From: an uncultured Desulfovibrio sp.
GTDB lineage: Bacteria > Desulfobacterota > Desulfovibrionia > Desulfovibrionales > Desulfovibrionaceae
NCBI GenBank assembly: GCA_913063155.1
Contig: CAJXYU010000005.1
Coordinates: 124,001-188,000, forward strand
Length of the DNA stretch: 64,000 nucleotides
Direction of reading: 5' to 3'
The notes beneath the pieces were generated by a model that did no database searches, had not been told where the DNA came from, and worked only from the letters and a program-made list of their open reading frames with translations. The translations under genes were made by a program, and so were the position numbers. This document shows, one piece after another, positions 15,695-24,053 of this stretch; position 1 is the first letter of the stretch; each line of letters begins with the position of its first letter.

Positions 15695-16929
15695 GACACT
15701 TCTGGTTTCACCCCGCCTTCCTCAAGTTCGAAGGCTTTATGCAGCGTTCTGACTGCGAGTTCCGTATATTTGTCTTCTATGAGACAGGTCACCTTGATTT
15801 CGGAGGTGCTGATCATGAGAATGTTGATGTTCTCGTCGCTCAGCGTTTTGAAAGCCCTGGAGGCCACGCCGGAATGATTTCTCATTCCGACGCCGATAAT
15901 TGATATTTTGCTGACGTTCTCAGCGTATAGCAATTCCTCGTACCCTATTTCGTATTTAAGCGACTCCAAGACTTTGAGAGTCTGTTCCAGATCGGCCCGG
16001 GGAACGGTGAAGGTCATGTCTGTACGGCCGTTTTTGCTCGGGTTCTGGATGATCATGTCCACAAGGATTCTCTTTTCTGCCAGCGGCACGAAGATGGCTG
16101 CGGAAATGCCCGGCTCATCACGGACGTGGACAAGAGTTACGCGGGCCTGATCCCTGTCGTAGGCGATCCCGGAAACGAGAACGGCTTCCATATCAATATC
16201 CTCCTGAGTGACGAGCGTGCCTTCCTGATCATCGAACGTGGAACGGACATGTACGTCAACATTGTATTTTTTTGCGAATTCGACGGACCTGATCTGCAGG
16301 ACTTTTGCCCCCATGCTGGCCATTTCCAGCATCTCGTCATAGGAGATTTTGTCCAGTTTTTTGGCCTCATGGCAGATGTTGGGGTCGGTGGTAAAGACTC
16401 CTGGGACATCCGTATAAATTTCACAGACATCAGCGTTCAGCGCGGCGGCCAGGGCAACGGCGGACGTGTCCGAGCCGCCACGGCCGAGGGTGGTGATGCG
16501 GCGCTGTTCGTCGCAGCCCTGGAAACCGGCTACCACGAGCACATCGTTTTCCTTGAGCATGTGCTCAAGCTGGCTGGTGTCGATATCCACGATGCGGGCT
16601 TTTCCGTAGCTACAGTCGGTGTGGATGGGGGCCTGGAAGCCCAGGACCGAACGGGCGCGTACGCCCTGTTGCTTGAGCAGCATGGTGAAAAGGGCGCAGG
16701 AAACCTGCTCGCCGGTGGAGACCAGGGAGTCGACCTCGGCCGGGTCGGGGGTCTCGCTCCATTCCTTGGCCAGGGTCAGGAGGCGGTTTGTTTCCCCGGC
16801 CATGGCGGAAAGCACAACCACGACCTTGTTTCCTTCGCGGTAAGGGCGAAGGACTTTCTTCATTACTTGCTTCTGGCATTCCAGATTGGCAACGGAAGTT
16901 CCACCAAATTTCTGTACGACGATATTCAT
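15691..16929 (-). CDS. lysC: aspartate kinase
   Basis: First enzyme of the aspartate family (Lys, Thr, Met, diaminopimelate), phosphorylating aspartate. Length is 412 aa. The kinase domain begins with VQKFGGTSVA and contains FQGCDEQRRITTLGRGGSDTSA. Two ACT domains follow (about 265-335 and 340-405; the second includes ISIIGVGMRNHSGVA), implying allosteric control by lysine and/or threonine. The length and single catalytic domain fit a monofunctional class enzyme. Start overlaps the tsaE stop by 4 nt, and its stop overlaps cimA by 4 nt. Confidence 0.95.
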   Translation of the reverse strand: MNIVVQKFGGTSVANLECQKQVMKKVLRPYREGNKVVVVLSAMAGETNRLLTLAKEWSETPDPAEVDSLVSTGEQVSCALFTMLLKQQGVRARSVLGFQAPIHTDCSYGKARIVDIDTSQLEHMLKENDVLVVAGFQGCDEQRRITTLGRGGSDTSAVALAAALNADVCEIYTDVPGVFTTDPNICHEAKKLDKISYDEMLEMASMGAKVLQIRSVEFAKKYNVDVHVRSTFDDQEGTLVTQEDIDMEAVLVSGIAYDRDQARVTLVHVRDEPGISAAIFVPLAEKRILVDMIIQNPSKNGRTDMTFTVPRADLEQTLKVLESLKYEIGYEELLYAENVSKISIIGVGMRNHSGVASRAFKTLSDENINILMISTSEIKVTCLIEDKYTELAVRTLHKAFELEEGGVKPEVS

Positions 16930-17429
16930 GTCAGATCCGATTCCGTTGTATATTTGGAGAGGGACGGCGCCAGGGACTCCAACAGTTCCTGCGCCTTGCT
17001 CCCGAGGGGGGTCACGATGAGTTCCCTGCCGTTACGTTCAGGGGACCACTGCAGGCTCAGTGCCTGATTGGGCCAGTAATCCTTGTTCAGGAATTGAGCC
17101 CATTCGATGACGGTGACGGTAGTGCTGTCGCCCAAAAAATCGAACAACTCTTCGTCGGGCTCCATTCCTTCCAGTCTGTAAAGGTCGAAGTGGGCCACCT
17201 GCGGCTCCGTCGGGTATACATTGAAAATATTGAAGCTCGGGCTGGCCACTTCCGCGTTTTCCGAGCCGGGCAAGGCTTCCACAAGGCCCCGCACAAATGT
17301 TGTCTTACCGGAGCCGAGATCGCCCTGCAACAGCAGAGCCGGTCGAAATGCGACTTCCGCCAGGGCTTTTGCCATCAGTTGTCCCATTTCGAGGGTTGCT
17401 TCGGCGTTTTCAAGGCGGAGTTTGAGCAT
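16926..17429 (-). CDS. tsaE: tRNA threonylcarbamoyladenosine biosynthesis ATPase TsaE
   Basis: P-loop ATPase required with TsaB/TsaC/TsaD for t6A modification of ANN-decoding tRNAs. Length is 167 aa. Walker A is LQGDLGSGKTTFVRG (about residues 35-48). The family switch region (VASPSFNIFNVY) and HFDLYRLEG follow, then VIEWAQ near residue 110. It overlaps lysC by 4 nt and follows the CBS gene after 6 nt. It is a usual-length TsaE with a slightly long tail. TsaB and TsaD are not in this window. Confidence 0.92.
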   Translation of the reverse strand: MLKLRLENAEATLEMGQLMAKALAEVAFRPALLLQGDLGSGKTTFVRGLVEALPGSENAEVASPSFNIFNVYPTEPQVAHFDLYRLEGMEPDEELFDFLGDSTTVTVIEWAQFLNKDYWPNQALSLQWSPERNGRELIVTPLGSKAQELLESLAPSLSKYTTESDLT

Positions 17430-17435
17430 GGAGTG

Positions 17436-17891
17436 TTATTGTCCTTGTCTCACAAGGGTGCGCAATACATCTTCCTTGCCCACGACGCCGACGAGTCTGC
17501 CGTTATCCACCACGGGAAGGGTGTAGAGTTTCTGCTCGGCCATTATGGTGGCGATCTGCATTATCTCGGTTTCCGGAGTGATGGTGGTGATATCGACAGT
17601 CATGGCTTGGCCTACCACGGTTGCTGAAATCTTTTCCACTTCCTTGTCCAGGTCGTCATAAGAGGCCAGGGGGAAGACGCCGTCCAGCAAGGTGAAGAAG
17701 GAGGGCACCTGCAGTTCCTTCTGCTGCGCCACCAAGTCGCTCTGGGTCAGCACGCCCATGAGTTTATCCCCATCCATCACGGGCACGCCGTTGATCTTGT
17801 TTTCCAACAGGGTTTTCACGGCGGTAATGATGTCGGTTTCCGGAGTCAGGGTAATGGGGGACGGGGTCATGATGTCTTTGGCTTTCAGCAT
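17436..17891 (-). CDS. CBS-domain pair protein
   Basis: A stand-alone 151-aa protein made of two CBS motifs: residues about 8-60 (TPSPITLTPETDI then INGVPVMDGDKLMGVLTQSDL) and about 95-150 (ITTITPETEI then LYTLPVVDNGRLVGVVGKEDVL). CBS pairs bind adenine nucleotides or NAD-type ligands and regulate partners. No catalytic domain is fused, so a sensor or regulatory role is likely. It sits in the operon between nnrDE and tsaE with 4- and 6-nt gaps. The partner is unknown. Confidence 0.9.
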   Translation of the reverse strand: MLKAKDIMTPSPITLTPETDIITAVKTLLENKINGVPVMDGDKLMGVLTQSDLVAQQKELQVPSFFTLLDGVFPLASYDDLDKEVEKISATVVGQAMTVDITTITPETEIMQIATIMAEQKLYTLPVVDNGRLVGVVGKEDVLRTLVRQGQ

Positions 17892-17895
17892 ATCC

Positions 17896-19422
17896 TTACT
17901 CCTTTACAGCTTCGGGCAGCATGGCTGCGATCTCCCGTGCGAGATTGCCGCGGGACGGGTACTGTTCTTCCAACAGCAGGCCTGCGGTCGCGTGCCAGTA
18001 GACGCCGAGGCATGAGGCCATGAAAGGCGTCATCCGTCGGCCCAGCAGAGAACCGATAAGGCCGGCAAGCACATCACCAGATCCTCCCACAGCCAATGTA
18101 GGAGCGGAAATGGGAGATATGCAGGTCCTTTGGTTATCAGCCACGATAGTGCAGGAGCCTTTAAGCACCAGGGTGGCGGCGGTGTTGCGGATGAATTCCT
18201 CGGCGGTCCCTATGCGGTCGTCCTGAACATTGGCGGATGTCCGGCCCGTGAGCATGCTCATTTCCCCGGGGTGGGGAGTGAGCACGACATTGTCGGAAAG
18301 GCTCTCCAGAAGCCCCGGCACTTGCGCCAGGCAGAAGAGGGCGTCCGCATCGAGCACCACAGGAAGGGGACACCTTGCAACAAGTCCTTTCAGAAAATCA
18401 ACTGTTTTTCTTGATCTTCCCAGGCCAGGGCCGATGACCACCGCGTCAAAGCGCTCCAGGTGGCCGGCGATGAGGTCGGCATCGCTTGCGTCCCACTGGC
18501 GGTTGGCGCCTATTGGCAAGCCCATGATTTCCGGTGTCCCGGCCTTGATGGCGTCGGCCAATGGTGTGGGGCAGGCCACGGTGACCAGGCCGGCTCCGGC
18601 CCGCAATGCTCCCAGCGCCGCGAGGTGGGGCGCGCCGGTGAGCCCTTCAGAGCCTCCCACGACGAGCACATGTCCGGCCTGTCCCTTGTGCATGTCCGGC
18701 TCGGACAGGGGCAGTTGCTTGAAAATAGCGTCTGAAATCATCCATCGTCTGGGGGGCAGTTTTTCCTGCACCAGTCGCGGGATGCCGATGGAGCAGACAA
18801 ACAGGTCGCCTGTGTATTCTTCGGCCTGCGGTCCAATGAGGCCGATTTTGGCGGCCTGGAAGGTGGCGGTGGCGTCGGCGCGCACCGCATCCGGCTGAGG
18901 ATGGCCGGTGAGCCCGTTCAGGCCGGACGGGATGTCGATGGCAAAGACATAGGCCCGCTCTCCCAGGCGGTTGATGGTCCGGACCAGCTGCAGGTAGTCC
19001 TCGCGCAGTTCGCCCTCAAACCCGGTGCCCAGCAGGCCGTCCACGATGATGTCGGGCTGCGGGAGGGCTTCCAGGTTCACGGATCCGAGGTGAAGCAGGG
19101 GGATGTTTAGCTTGCGGCACAGCTCCAGGTTGGTGCGGGTTTCGCCCGTATATTTTTTCTTGGAGCGAGTATGAAAAACCGTGACGTCCGCGTCCAGGTC
19201 GGCCAAGTGCCGGGCCATGGCAAAGGCGTCGCCGCCGTTGTTGCCCGCGCCGGCGAAAAGATGGATCTCCATGCCCGAGACGTCGCCGAAGTCCTCAAGC
19301 AGGACGGCCAACGCCTCGCGGCCGGCATTTTCCATGAGCGTCATGCCCGGTATGCCGATGGTCCGGATGGTATCCCGGTCCCAGGCGGACATTTCCTTGG
19401 GTGTTGGCAAGGGCAGAAACAC
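17896..19422 (-). CDS. nnr: bifunctional NAD(P)H-hydrate repair enzyme (epimerase plus dehydratase)
   Basis: Repairs damaged NAD(P)HX. The N-terminal YjeF epimerase domain (about 1-215) includes AGAGNNGGDAFAMARHL and the LLGTGFEG motif. The C-terminal ADP/ATP-dependent dehydratase domain of the ribokinase fold (about 230-505) includes HVLVVGGSEGLTGAP, VIGPGLG and the catalytic GGSGDVLAGLIG. At 508 aa it is full length for the fused form. It is preceded by acpS after 21 nt and followed by the CBS gene after 4 nt, inside the pdxJ operon. Confidence 0.93.
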   Translation of the reverse strand: MFLPLPTPKEMSAWDRDTIRTIGIPGMTLMENAGREALAVLLEDFGDVSGMEIHLFAGAGNNGGDAFAMARHLADLDADVTVFHTRSKKKYTGETRTNLELCRKLNIPLLHLGSVNLEALPQPDIIVDGLLGTGFEGELREDYLQLVRTINRLGERAYVFAIDIPSGLNGLTGHPQPDAVRADATATFQAAKIGLIGPQAEEYTGDLFVCSIGIPRLVQEKLPPRRWMISDAIFKQLPLSEPDMHKGQAGHVLVVGGSEGLTGAPHLAALGALRAGAGLVTVACPTPLADAIKAGTPEIMGLPIGANRQWDASDADLIAGHLERFDAVVIGPGLGRSRKTVDFLKGLVARCPLPVVLDADALFCLAQVPGLLESLSDNVVLTPHPGEMSMLTGRTSANVQDDRIGTAEEFIRNTAATLVLKGSCTIVADNQRTCISPISAPTLAVGGSGDVLAGLIGSLLGRRMTPFMASCLGVYWHATAGLLLEEQYPSRGNLAREIAAMLPEAVKE

Positions 19423-19443
19423 GTTTTCCTCCGGTCGGTTGGT

Positions 19444-19818
19444 TCAGCCTTCCAGTATTACCACGGCTGCTGCATGCCCTTTTTCATGGGTCAGTGAAAT
19501 ATGGGCATGCTGCGCGCCTAGTTCTTTCATAACATCCAACCCCCTGCCGAGGAAATGGATTTCCGGTTTTCCGCTTTCAGCGTGCAGGATTTCTATGCAG
19601 TGGAAGTGGACTCCCCGGGCAAAGCCGGTGCCCAAAGCCTTGACTGCCGCCTCTTTGCCGGCGAAGAGGGCGGCGAGGCGCGGGCCCGGGTGCTTTGGGG
19701 GGAGTTGAGCCAGTTCCGCCTCGGTGAGAATCTTGCGGGAAAAGCGCTCACCGTGCTTTTCCCACAAGGTTTGGATGCGTTGCATCTCGACGATGTCGAG
19801 TCCGGTTCCCTTGATCAT
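19444..19818 (-). CDS. acpS: holo-[acyl-carrier-protein] synthase
   Basis: Transfers 4'-phosphopantetheine from CoA to acyl carrier protein. Length is 124 aa, normal for AcpS. The metal-binding GTGLDIVEM is at residues 4-12, and the FAGKEAAVKALGTGF motif carries the catalytic Glu and Lys. HISLTHEKGHAAAVVI is the typical C-terminal strand. It lies 11 nt after pdxJ and 21 nt before nnr. A pdxJ-acpS-nnr order is common in proteobacteria and supports the call. Confidence 0.95.
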   Translation of the reverse strand: MIKGTGLDIVEMQRIQTLWEKHGERFSRKILTEAELAQLPPKHPGPRLAALFAGKEAAVKALGTGFARGVHFHCIEILHAESGKPEIHFLGRGLDVMKELGAQHAHISLTHEKGHAAAVVILEG

Positions 19819-19829
19819 TTCGGGAATCC

Positions 19830-20555
19830 CTAGTCCACGAAGGTTCTGATGATTTCCGCCATGTCCCGGACGGCGCGATCCAGGCCTACGAAGATGGCCC
19901 TGGCCATGATGCTGTGGCCGATGGAATACTCGCTGATGCCCGGCACATTCTTAAACGCCAGGATGTTGCGGTAATTGAGACCGTGCCCCAGGTTGACCTT
20001 GAGTCCCAGGTTGCGGGCCATGCGAATGCCGTCGAGAATTTTGCTTAATTCCACATTACGGTCGTTGATGTCCTTGGCGTCCGCATAGTGCCCGGTATGG
20101 ATCTCAATGAATTCCGAGCCGATGGCATTGGCCGCTTCGATTTGTGCCGGGTCCGCGTCAATGAACAGGCTGGAACGGATGCCCTTGGCGTGCAGCGGAG
20201 TCAGGAAGTTCCTGAGTTCCTCTTCCCGGCCCACGCAGTTGAGGCCGCCTTCGGTGGTCAGTTCCTCCCGTTTTTCCGGCACGAGGCAGACGGTTTCAGG
20301 ATCGATCGTCAGGGCGATCTCCTGCATTTCGCCGGTTGCGGCCATTTCGAAATGCAGGCGTGTGTTGCATGTCTTGCGGATCAATTCCACATCACGGTCC
20401 TGAATGTGACGGCGATCTTCGCGCAGGTGCGTTATGATACCGACTGCTCCGGCCATTTCAGCCATATACGCAGCCGTGGCGGGCTCGGGTTCGATTCCCA
20501 TTCTGGCCTGACGAAGCGTGGCCACGTGATCGACATTTACACAGAGTACGGGCAT
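19830..20555 (-). CDS. pdxJ: pyridoxine 5'-phosphate synthase
   Basis: Condenses deoxyxylulose phosphate with 3-amino-2-oxopropyl phosphate to form pyridoxine 5'-phosphate (DXP-dependent vitamin B6 route). Length is 241 aa from the ATG at 20555, which has GGAGGG 7-8 nt upstream. The hallmark N-terminus is [13 protein letters not shown]; phosphate-binding and catalytic segments include [25 protein letters not shown] and [10 protein letters not shown]. The open frame upstream of 20555 is not conserved and was not used. It is the first gene of the eight-gene minus-strand operon. Confidence 0.95.
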   Translation of the reverse strand: MPVLCVNVDHVATLRQARMGIEPEPATAAYMAEMAGAVGIITHLREDRRHIQDRDVELIRKTCNTRLHFEMAATGEMQEIALTIDPETVCLVPEKREELTTEGGLNCVGREEELRNFLTPLHAKGIRSSLFIDADPAQIEAANAIGSEFIEIHTGHYADAKDINDRNVELSKILDGIRMARNLGLKVNLGHGLNYRNILAFKNVPGISEYSIGHSIMARAIFVGLDRAVRDMAEIIRTFVD

Positions 20556-20659
20556 TGGTGTTCCCTCCGAATGTATGGTTTCGTCATGGGTGTGATTACT
20601 CGTTCCCGATTTGGAAGTAAACTCCATGGAGTATTTCCGCGGTGACCTCTTTTCAAGGA

Positions 20660-20721
20660 TTGACAACAGTCACACGCTCCATGTATCGCCTATGCCTGAT
20701 TTTGTTTTTCGAGAATATAAT
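20660..20721 (+). promoter_or_regulatory. candidate promoter region of ugd
   Basis: A consensus TTGACA lies at 20660-20665 but has only a weak partner (TGTATC, 16-nt spacer). A consensus TATAAT lies at 20716-20721, just before the GGAG ribosome site, with a poor -35 (TGCCTG). Either could be used; TATAAT at this distance would give a very short leader. Confidence 0.35.
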
Positions 20722-20738
20722 ATGGAGATGATTTATAC

Positions 20739-22079
20739 ATGAATGTTTGCATTGTCGGAACCGGTTATGTTGGCCTGGTGACTGCAGCCTGTTTTGCGGA
20801 AATGGGAAGCAACGTTTGCTGCGTCGACGTGAATGAAGACGTTGTTGAAGGCCTGAAAGACGGCCATGTCCACATATATGAACCTGGCCTTGAAACGCTG
20901 GTGAAGCGTAACTACGCCGAAGGTCGCCTTGTTTTTACCACCTCCCTCGAGGACGGACTCAAGGGAGCTCGTGTGGTTTTCATTACCGTGGGCACTCCCA
21001 GTGACGATGAAGGAAACTGCGACCTGAGCTTCGTGGATGCGGTGGCCCGCGAGGTGGGACAGCGCATGAATTCTCCGAAAATCGTGGTAGACAAATCCAC
21101 CGTTCCCGTGGGGACCGCCGACCGCGTACGCGGCATCATTCAGGGTGAGTTGGACAAACGCGGTGTGAAGATCGATTTCGACGTGGTTTCCAACCCTGAA
21201 TTTTTGAAGGAAGGGGATGCTGTCAACGATTTCATGAAGCCCAACCGTGTTGTAGTGGGTACTGAAAGCGAAGAGTCGGCAGAGGTCCTCAAGGAGCTTT
21301 ACGGTCCGTTCGCCCGCAGTCGCGAAAAACTTATCGTCATGGGCGTACGCAGTGCGGAAATGACCAAATATGCAGCCAACTGCATGCTGGCCACCAAGAT
21401 TTCGTTCATCAATGAAATCGCCAATATCTGCGAAAAGGTCGGCGCCAACGTCACGGAAGTGCGCATGGGCATCGGGTCCGACGTCCGCATCGGCTATCAT
21501 TTCATCTATCCGGGTGTGGGCTACGGAGGTTCCTGCTTCCCCAAGGACGTCAAGGCGCTTATCGGCACTGCCAGAGAGTACGGTTATGACGCCCGGCTCA
21601 TCAAGGCCGTGGATACCGTCAACAACGACCAGAAGGTAGTGTTGGCCAAGAAGATCCTTGATTATTACGAACCGCAGGGCGGTGTGAAGGGCAAGACCCT
21701 GGGCCTGTGGGGACTGGCGTTCAAAGCCAATACCGATGACATGCGTGAGGCTCCGGCTCTGGAACTCATTCGGGAGTTGACCGCCAAGGGCATGAAGATC
21801 AAAGCCTACGATCCCATTGCCTGGGAAAGGGCTGGTGAGATCCTCAAGGGTAATGATCTGGTGGAAATCGCCAAGGACGAATACGAGGCCTTGGAAGGTG
21901 CGGACTGCATGGCGGTCATGACCGACTGGAACCAGTTCCGCAATCCGAATTTCGACCGCATCAAGTCTCTCCTTAGTGCCCCGATTCTTTTTGACGGCCG
22001 TAACCTGTATGGCCCCAAGCAGATGGGAGAAGCCGGTTTCGCTTACTTCAGCATCGGACGGCTGCCGGTACAGCCGTAG
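20739..22079 (+). CDS. ugd: UDP-glucose 6-dehydrogenase
   Basis: Oxidises UDP-glucose to UDP-glucuronate for surface polysaccharide synthesis. Length is 446 aa, normal. The N-terminal NAD motif is VGTGYVGLV; the catalytic cysteine is in YGGSCFPKD (about residue 266). The sequences KSTVPVGTADR and LGLWGLAFKANTDDMREAP are standard for the UDP-sugar dehydrogenase family. ATG at 20739 has GGAG 11 nt before it. It is monocistronic, with a strong terminator directly after it; no polysaccharide cluster is adjacent. Confidence 0.95.
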   Translation: MNVCIVGTGYVGLVTAACFAEMGSNVCCVDVNEDVVEGLKDGHVHIYEPGLETLVKRNYAEGRLVFTTSLEDGLKGARVVFITVGTPSDDEGNCDLSFVDAVAREVGQRMNSPKIVVDKSTVPVGTADRVRGIIQGELDKRGVKIDFDVVSNPEFLKEGDAVNDFMKPNRVVVGTESEESAEVLKELYGPFARSREKLIVMGVRSAEMTKYAANCMLATKISFINEIANICEKVGANVTEVRMGIGSDVRIGYHFIYPGVGYGGSCFPKDVKALIGTAREYGYDARLIKAVDTVNNDQKVVLAKKILDYYEPQGGVKGKTLGLWGLAFKANTDDMREAPALELIRELTAKGMKIKAYDPIAWERAGEILKGNDLVEIAKDEYEALEGADCMAVMTDWNQFRNPNFDRIKSLLSAPILFDGRNLYGPKQMGEAGFAYFSIGRLPVQP

Positions 22080-22098
22080 AACGGTGAATTCCTTTCAG

Positions 22099-22126
22099 GG
22101 CCGCATCTTTGGATGCGGCCTTTTTT
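22099..22126 (+). terminator. terminator after ugd
   Basis: Perfect 9-bp stem GGCCGCATC/GATGCGGCC with a 4-nt loop (TTTG) followed by six T. Confidence 0.93.
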
Positions 22127-22211
22127 ATTTTTTCGGAACAGCCGCTTGCAATATGACGGAATAGATATGTAAGATGCTGAAAATCGTGGGACCTTTTTCG
22201 GTAGGGAGCAT

Positions 22212-22895
22212 ATGGAGATTTCCTATTTATTCAACTTCGACACTGGGCGTTCGGATCGGTTCGATTTCGCTTTTCAGCCTGAGACGCTTGAGTTTCTCGG
22301 CGATGTTCCGGCCAAACCTCCTGAATGGACCTTGTTGGAAAATCATAAATGTCCACATTGCAATGTCGGGGATGAGTGGAAACCGTATTGTCCTTTGGCC
22401 ATTCGTATTTACGGCATTGTGGATCGTTTCAACACCATGGTTTCCCATGAGCCGGTCAAGGTCGAGGTCATAACCGCCGAGCGGCGTTATTATTCAGAAA
22501 CCACCGCCCAGCGCGGCCTCAGCTCCATGCTCGGGCTGATCATTCCCGCCAGTGGATGTCCCCATACCGCCTTCTTTCGTCCCATGTCCCGGTTTCATCT
22601 GCCCTTTTCCACTGAAGAGGAAACCATCTACAGGTCCACATCAATGTACCTGCTGGCCCAATACTTTATTGGTCGGGAAAATCGGACGGCAGATTTTGAT
22701 TTCAAGGGATTGAAGACCATCTACCAGAACATGGAGCAGGTGAACCTGTCGTTGGCCCGCAGAATACGCGATGCGTCCAAAGCCGACTCCTCGGTCAATG
22801 CGGTTATCCTGCTCGACTTGTTTGCCAAGACGGTGACTTGCGTCATCGAGGACAGCGTCGAGGAATTACGGCAGCTGTTTACCAGCTATCTCTGA
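22212..22895 (+). CDS. unrecognised conserved-looking protein with CxxC-x9-C
   Basis: A 227-aa cytoplasmic protein that I do not recognise. Its N-terminus looks like two short beta strands (MEISYLFNFDTG, RFDFAFQP). A cysteine cluster follows: Cys47 and Cys50 (HKCPHC) and Cys60 (KPYCPLA), which could bind a metal. Residues about 80-130 have GLSSMLGLIIPASGCPHTAFFRPM, a pattern with another Cys-Pro-His. The C-terminal half is predicted helical. No signal peptide or membrane segment is seen. AGGGAG precedes the ATG. It stands alone between two terminators. Base and codon use look like the neighbours. Function unknown. Confidence 0.75.
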   Translation: MEISYLFNFDTGRSDRFDFAFQPETLEFLGDVPAKPPEWTLLENHKCPHCNVGDEWKPYCPLAIRIYGIVDRFNTMVSHEPVKVEVITAERRYYSETTAQRGLSSMLGLIIPASGCPHTAFFRPMSRFHLPFSTEEETIYRSTSMYLLAQYFIGRENRTADFDFKGLKTIYQNMEQVNLSLARRIRDASKADSSVNAVILLDLFAKTVTCVIEDSVEELRQLFTSYL

Positions 22896-22909
22896 GAAGT
22901 GAACCAAAG

Positions 22910-22950
22910 AAAAACGCCCGGCCATCCAGAGCGGAGGGGCGGGCGTTTTT
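22910..22950. terminator. bidirectional terminator after the 22212-22895 gene
   Basis: Stem AAAAACGCCCG (22910-22920) pairs with CGGGCGTTTTT (22940-22950) around a 19-nt loop. It can serve both the plus-strand gene and the small minus-strand gene ending at 22963. Confidence 0.85.
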
Positions 22951-22962
22951 CCTGTGCCGGTT

Positions 22963-23181
22963 TTAGCGAATGTGTCGTCTGCAGCTGCGGAACTGGAGCT
23001 CTTGAAGGATCACTTTCTCGTATTCGGGATGAAAATTCATTAAATCCGGGCTGCTTTCCTGGTCGAGAGCCCGAGCAAGCTGTTGCGTTTCCTCCCAGAA
23101 ATCCAACAGCTCATCGTCAGCCAGCGATTTGACCTGGTCTTCCAAGGTCAGATCGTTAGAAGAAGTGTCGTATTGCCCCAT
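22963..23181 (-). CDS. small hypothetical protein
   Basis: A 72-aa acidic, probably helical protein with no recognised domain. The sequence includes DQVKSLADDELLDFWEETQQL and ends in a basic tail (RSCRRHIR). I chose the ATG at 23181, with AGGATGG about 11 nt upstream. A TTG at 23208 gives nine more residues but has no ribosome site. The gene shares the terminator at 22910-22950 with its convergent neighbour. Function unknown; a small regulatory or adaptor protein is possible but unproven. Confidence 0.55.
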   Translation of the reverse strand: MGQYDTSSNDLTLEDQVKSLADDELLDFWEETQQLARALDQESSPDLMNFHPEYEKVILQELQFRSCRRHIR

Positions 23182-23475
23182 TGTCAGCGGACCATCCTGA
23201 AATTGCAAAAAATTAAAAATAACAAATAGATAGAAACTAAACGCGAATTTAAGTTAGTCTGGAAATCGTATCAGGTCAACCTTGATGGGTGTGGCTTTCG
23301 CGCCCAGATTGGGCAAAAATGGCAAAACTGCTCAGCAAATCAATATGTTTGATGCGCAGAAAATATATTACCATTGACAAACCTATGCTCAGTTGCCACT
23401 GTTACGCCAGCTTGGCACAGGCGATTTGCCTCGCGTAAATCAGACAAATCCATGCCACTCAAGTGAGGTTTCCAG

Positions 23476-23961
23476 ATGGAAATTGAAGAGAATGAAATTC
23501 GACAGCAAGATGATGAGCTCATACAGCTTGTAACCTTCAGCGTTGGTGAAGAAGAGTTTGGGGTGGATATTCTTCAGGTGCAGGAAATCATCCGCACCAT
23601 GGAAATCAGCAACGTCCCCCGCGCTCCCGAGTTCGTTGAAGGTGTCATCAATCTTCGCGGAAAGGTCATTCCTATTGTCGACCTACGCAAGAAATTGGGG
23701 CTCGAAGCCCGCGAACATGACAAACATACGCGAATCATTGTTATAGAAATCAATATGATGATTGTCGGCTTTGTGGTCGACTCGGTTTCCGAAGTGCTGC
23801 GTATCCCCGCCAACACTGTGGAACCGCCGCCGCCCGTTGTCTCCGGCCTGGAATCGGAATATATTGACGGGGTCGGCAAGATGGAAGACCGTCTGTTGAT
23901 TTTGCTGGATCTGAACCAGCTTTTGAGCAATGAGGAAAGAGAAGCGCTGAACATCGTTTAG
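23476..23961 (+). CDS. cheW: chemotaxis coupling protein CheW
   Basis: Adaptor linking chemoreceptors to CheA. Length is 161 aa. The single CheW domain runs from LVTFSVGEEEFGVDILQVQEI through VPRAPEFVEGVINLRGKVIPIVDLR to the C-terminal LLNLLLDLNQLL-like strand; these are the core features of the SH3-like repeats. A short acidic N-terminal tail precedes it. It is a single gene followed by its own terminator. cheZ is elsewhere in this window (47112-47849), but cheA, receptors and cheY are not. Confidence 0.95.
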   Translation: MEIEENEIRQQDDELIQLVTFSVGEEEFGVDILQVQEIIRTMEISNVPRAPEFVEGVINLRGKVIPIVDLRKKLGLEAREHDKHTRIIVIEINMMIVGFVVDSVSEVLRIPANTVEPPPPVVSGLESEYIDGVGKMEDRLLILLDLNQLLSNEEREALNIV

Positions 23962-23986
23962 TTTTCTCTGAGTCTTGAATATGACA

Positions 23987-24019
23987 GCCGCCTTGCGCAG
24001 TTGCGTTAAGGCGGCTTTT
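23987..24019 (+). terminator. terminator after cheW
   Basis: Stem GCCGCCTT (23987-23994) with AAGGCGGC (24008-24015), further stabilised by inner CGC/GCG pairs, then TTTTC. It overlaps any mfd start placed at 24021-24026, which argues for the later TTG start. Confidence 0.8.
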
Positions 24020-24053
24020 CGTGATGCCCCCGAAAGGGACGAGGTGCAGTCCA

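Noticed and set aside
23412-23429. Sigma-54-like TTGGCAC..TTGC before cheW
   Set aside because: Spacing between GG and GC is 12 nt instead of 10, so it does not fit a sigma-54 promoter.
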